A program made the position numbers and the translations under genes. From contig CM072170.1 in the NCBI GenBank assembly GCA_036850595.1, positions 12,554,303-12,618,302 on the forward strand: 64,000 bases of DNA, written 5' to 3'. Below the pieces are notes generated by a model. It had not been told where the DNA came from. It was given only the letters and a program-made list of their open reading frames with translations, and made no database searches. Of this stretch, positions 62,185 through 64,000 are shown one piece after another. The stretch comes from Rhyacichthys aspro (Eukaryota > Chordata > Actinopteri > Gobiiformes > Rhyacichthyidae). The stretch's first letter is position 1; the number at the start of each line of letters is the position of its first letter.

Positions 62185-64000
62185 AGGCTGTTACCTGTAA
62201 TGACACCTTGCCGTGAAAGGATTCTATGCAGCAAAGTGTTAATATGGAAAAAAACTAATGCATCCAACGGTCAGTAGAATGACGTGGCACCTAGAAACAC
62301 CTATGTTTCCATTTGCGAGCCTCACTAAACCTTCACCATCAGACATTGATTAACAACACAGTCTGAGAGAAACACAGGTACAAGCAGATGTCACTGAGAA
62401 TCAGCAGATTGAGAATTCAGTCGCGCGCACAAACGAACTACAGATTAGTCGCGACAAAGCTGCTGCTTTTGTTTTCACCTCCTGTGATTTTGCTAAATCT
62501 GTGAAGGTGAGCTTGTGTATATTTCTCTTGGTGATGACTTTATCTGTAAAAAACAAAGGCATACGCTGCAGATTGCATTGTTAGGTAACTTAAGAACATA
62601 AAATTTCTCGCTATGTTCTTCATTTTCGATCCTTAGTGAAATGTTAAGATTCCTTCAAAGTGTGAGCCTCTCTCTGATGAAAGAAGCCACTCCACGTGCC
62701 GCCCGTTCAGAGTAAACCCTGTCCTGTCTGAGGACAAGTGCTCGTGCGCTCGTGTGTGGTGGCCGGCAGACAGCAGCAGGTTGATGGTGACGGCGGAGGT
62801 GTCGGCGCGGGGCTCACAGTTTGTCTGATGTGCTCTGACACACAGATGGCAGCTGACACAACACAGACAGCCTCTTCAGCCTCCTCCTCTTCCTCGTCAT
62901 CTCCAAAACGCTTGTGCTCTCATGTGGATCCCATTTGATAAACATTTAAAGTCATGATAACCTCTCGCTCGAGTTAAGCAGATTGGACAATATATGTCGC
63001 CTTCAGACCTTGAAATCCAGAGAGAGTGATCAGGATTTAATGCAAGGTGTAAATGGTCTCAGTGAATCCTCAGTGAGTCCTGAGAGATCGGCTTTCGAAA
63101 CTATTTGGAGGTGACCTGGGCTGCCAGATTTCTGTGAAGGTGTGAAAGGCTGTGCACACTGGCTCACACTGAGAGACCTCCTACATCAGTGACCGTGAAG
63201 TAATGCACATCGGAACAGAGTGTAGTGGTATTTAAGTACTTAGAACGTTCGAGAGAAAGGTGTTCTGCAAACTTTTACAAGGTTTCAAGGAATTTTATTG
63301 TTATTTAGTTCTTGAGTCTTACAGCCTCTGGGTAAAAGCTTTGTTGTAGCCTCAATGTTCTGGCTTTGCTTCTACAAAAGAGGAGGGGTGTGGACAGTTC
63401 ATGTGCCAGATGGGTAGATGGGTGGATGGACAGATCTTCCATGATGGAGGTGGTTCTTTAAATGTTTTCCAGTGAAGAAAGCAGCAGAGTAGTTCACAAC
63501 ACAGAAAGTACAGATGTTGGTGGGCCTTTTATTAATGCTGGCTTAAGGTTGTACAGTTGATTTATAATTATGTAGTTATCTAATGGCTTATACAACACAT
63601 TTAGTTTGTAGTAGAAATAGAAACAGTCAGAAAGGTGACGTGTTAACGGATGAAACGCAGCAGTGAAGCAGGAAAGTGAGAAACAATAGCTGCCTGGTCG
63701 GTAGGGGCTCTGTGAACAAACATTTCTCAAACATTGCCGATAAACTCTGAAGCCTCTGTATGAATGTATGCATGCAATAGTAATAATAAAACACTCTAGG
63801 ACTCGGGCGTTACAACATATTTTTGCTGATGACGCTGCATGTGCTCGGCCAGATTCGAAAGTTTGCATTTTGTCCCACAACACAACAGAATCTTCTCAAA
63901 CGCGTTATCATGTAAACGGCCTCTAATGCAGACTCTGAAGGTGTGTGTACAAGCCGAGCTGCCCTTGTGTCCACGCTGAGAGCAGACGGATCGAAATGCA

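Larger units (their letters stand above)
49106..64000 (+). other. klhl29 intron, first 14.9 kb
   Basis: It starts with the GTAAGC donor, and no downstream acceptor leads into a Kelch-coding exon before the window ends. It contains regulatory-looking blocks (50020-50470, 54860-55260, 59780-60034), family A fragments at 53440-53552 and 61997-62184, a family B fragment at 57720-57890, a hAT element at 58340-58890, a GC-rich block at 55560-56280 and another at 57000-57250. Open frames up to 177 codons (55711-56244, minus) and 165 codons (52306-52803, minus) show no domain that I recognise and are treated as chance. Confidence 0.8.

Noticed and set aside
1..64000. CRISPR arrays, tRNA or rRNA genes, operons, toxin-antitoxin or phage genes.
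   Set aside because: I searched by eye for regularly spaced repeats, cloverleaf tRNAs and compact gene clusters and found none. The tRNA-like words belong to SINEs.

Overview
This window looks like a stretch of a teleost fish nuclear chromosome, probably a percomorph. The DNA is intron-rich and moderately AT-rich. It has GT-AG splice sites, tRNA-derived SINEs of types I recognise from spiny-rayed fish, non-autonomous hAT transposons with 8-bp target duplications, and no bacterial or viral gene organisation. I cannot name the species.

I can support only one gene. It is the middle part of klhl29 (kelch-like family member 29, an adaptor of the BTB-BACK-Kelch type) on the plus strand. Six exons were found by joining open frames across splice sites: 4389-4585, 8843-8955, 9924-10070, 22867-23065, 43324-43506 and 48925-49105. 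Together they hold 1,020 coding bases, about 340 codons, and every junction keeps frame. In order they encode the C-terminal half of the BTB fold, the whole BACK domain, the linker, and the first two Kelch repeats. The N-terminal region with the first half of BTB lies before base 1 or was not found. The remaining Kelch repeats lie beyond base 64000.

Layout: 1-4388 is the tail of an upstream intron; 4586-8842 (4.3 kb), 8956-9923 (1.0 kb), 10071-22866 (12.8 kb), 23066-43323 (20.3 kb) and 43507-48924 (5.4 kb) are internal introns; 49106-64000 is at least 14.9 kb of a further intron. More than 98 percent of the window is therefore intronic. These introns carry: (a) SINEs, two of them with recognisable target duplications; (b) two hAT-type miniature elements with inverted ends and near-perfect 8-bp duplications (45487-45941 and 58340-58890), plus a third possible one at 45973-46337; (c) an unclassified dispersed repeat family (here called family A) with at least seven fragments, including a facing pair that encloses about 0.9 kb; (d) a second, weaker dispersed family (family B) with three copies; (e) local duplications; (f) GC-balanced, repeat-poor blocks that look like candidate conserved regulatory DNA; and (g) a promoter-like block at 59941-60034 with a GC box, a TATA box and a consensus splice donor, possibly an internal klhl29 promoter.

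The protein is expected to work as a substrate adaptor for a cullin-3 ubiquitin ligase: BTB and BACK bind CUL3 and mediate dimerisation, and the Kelch propeller recruits the target. That role comes from family knowledge, not from this sequence. I found no convincing second protein gene, tRNA, rRNA, CRISPR array or microbial system. The other open frames look like chance frames in introns or shadows of the exons.
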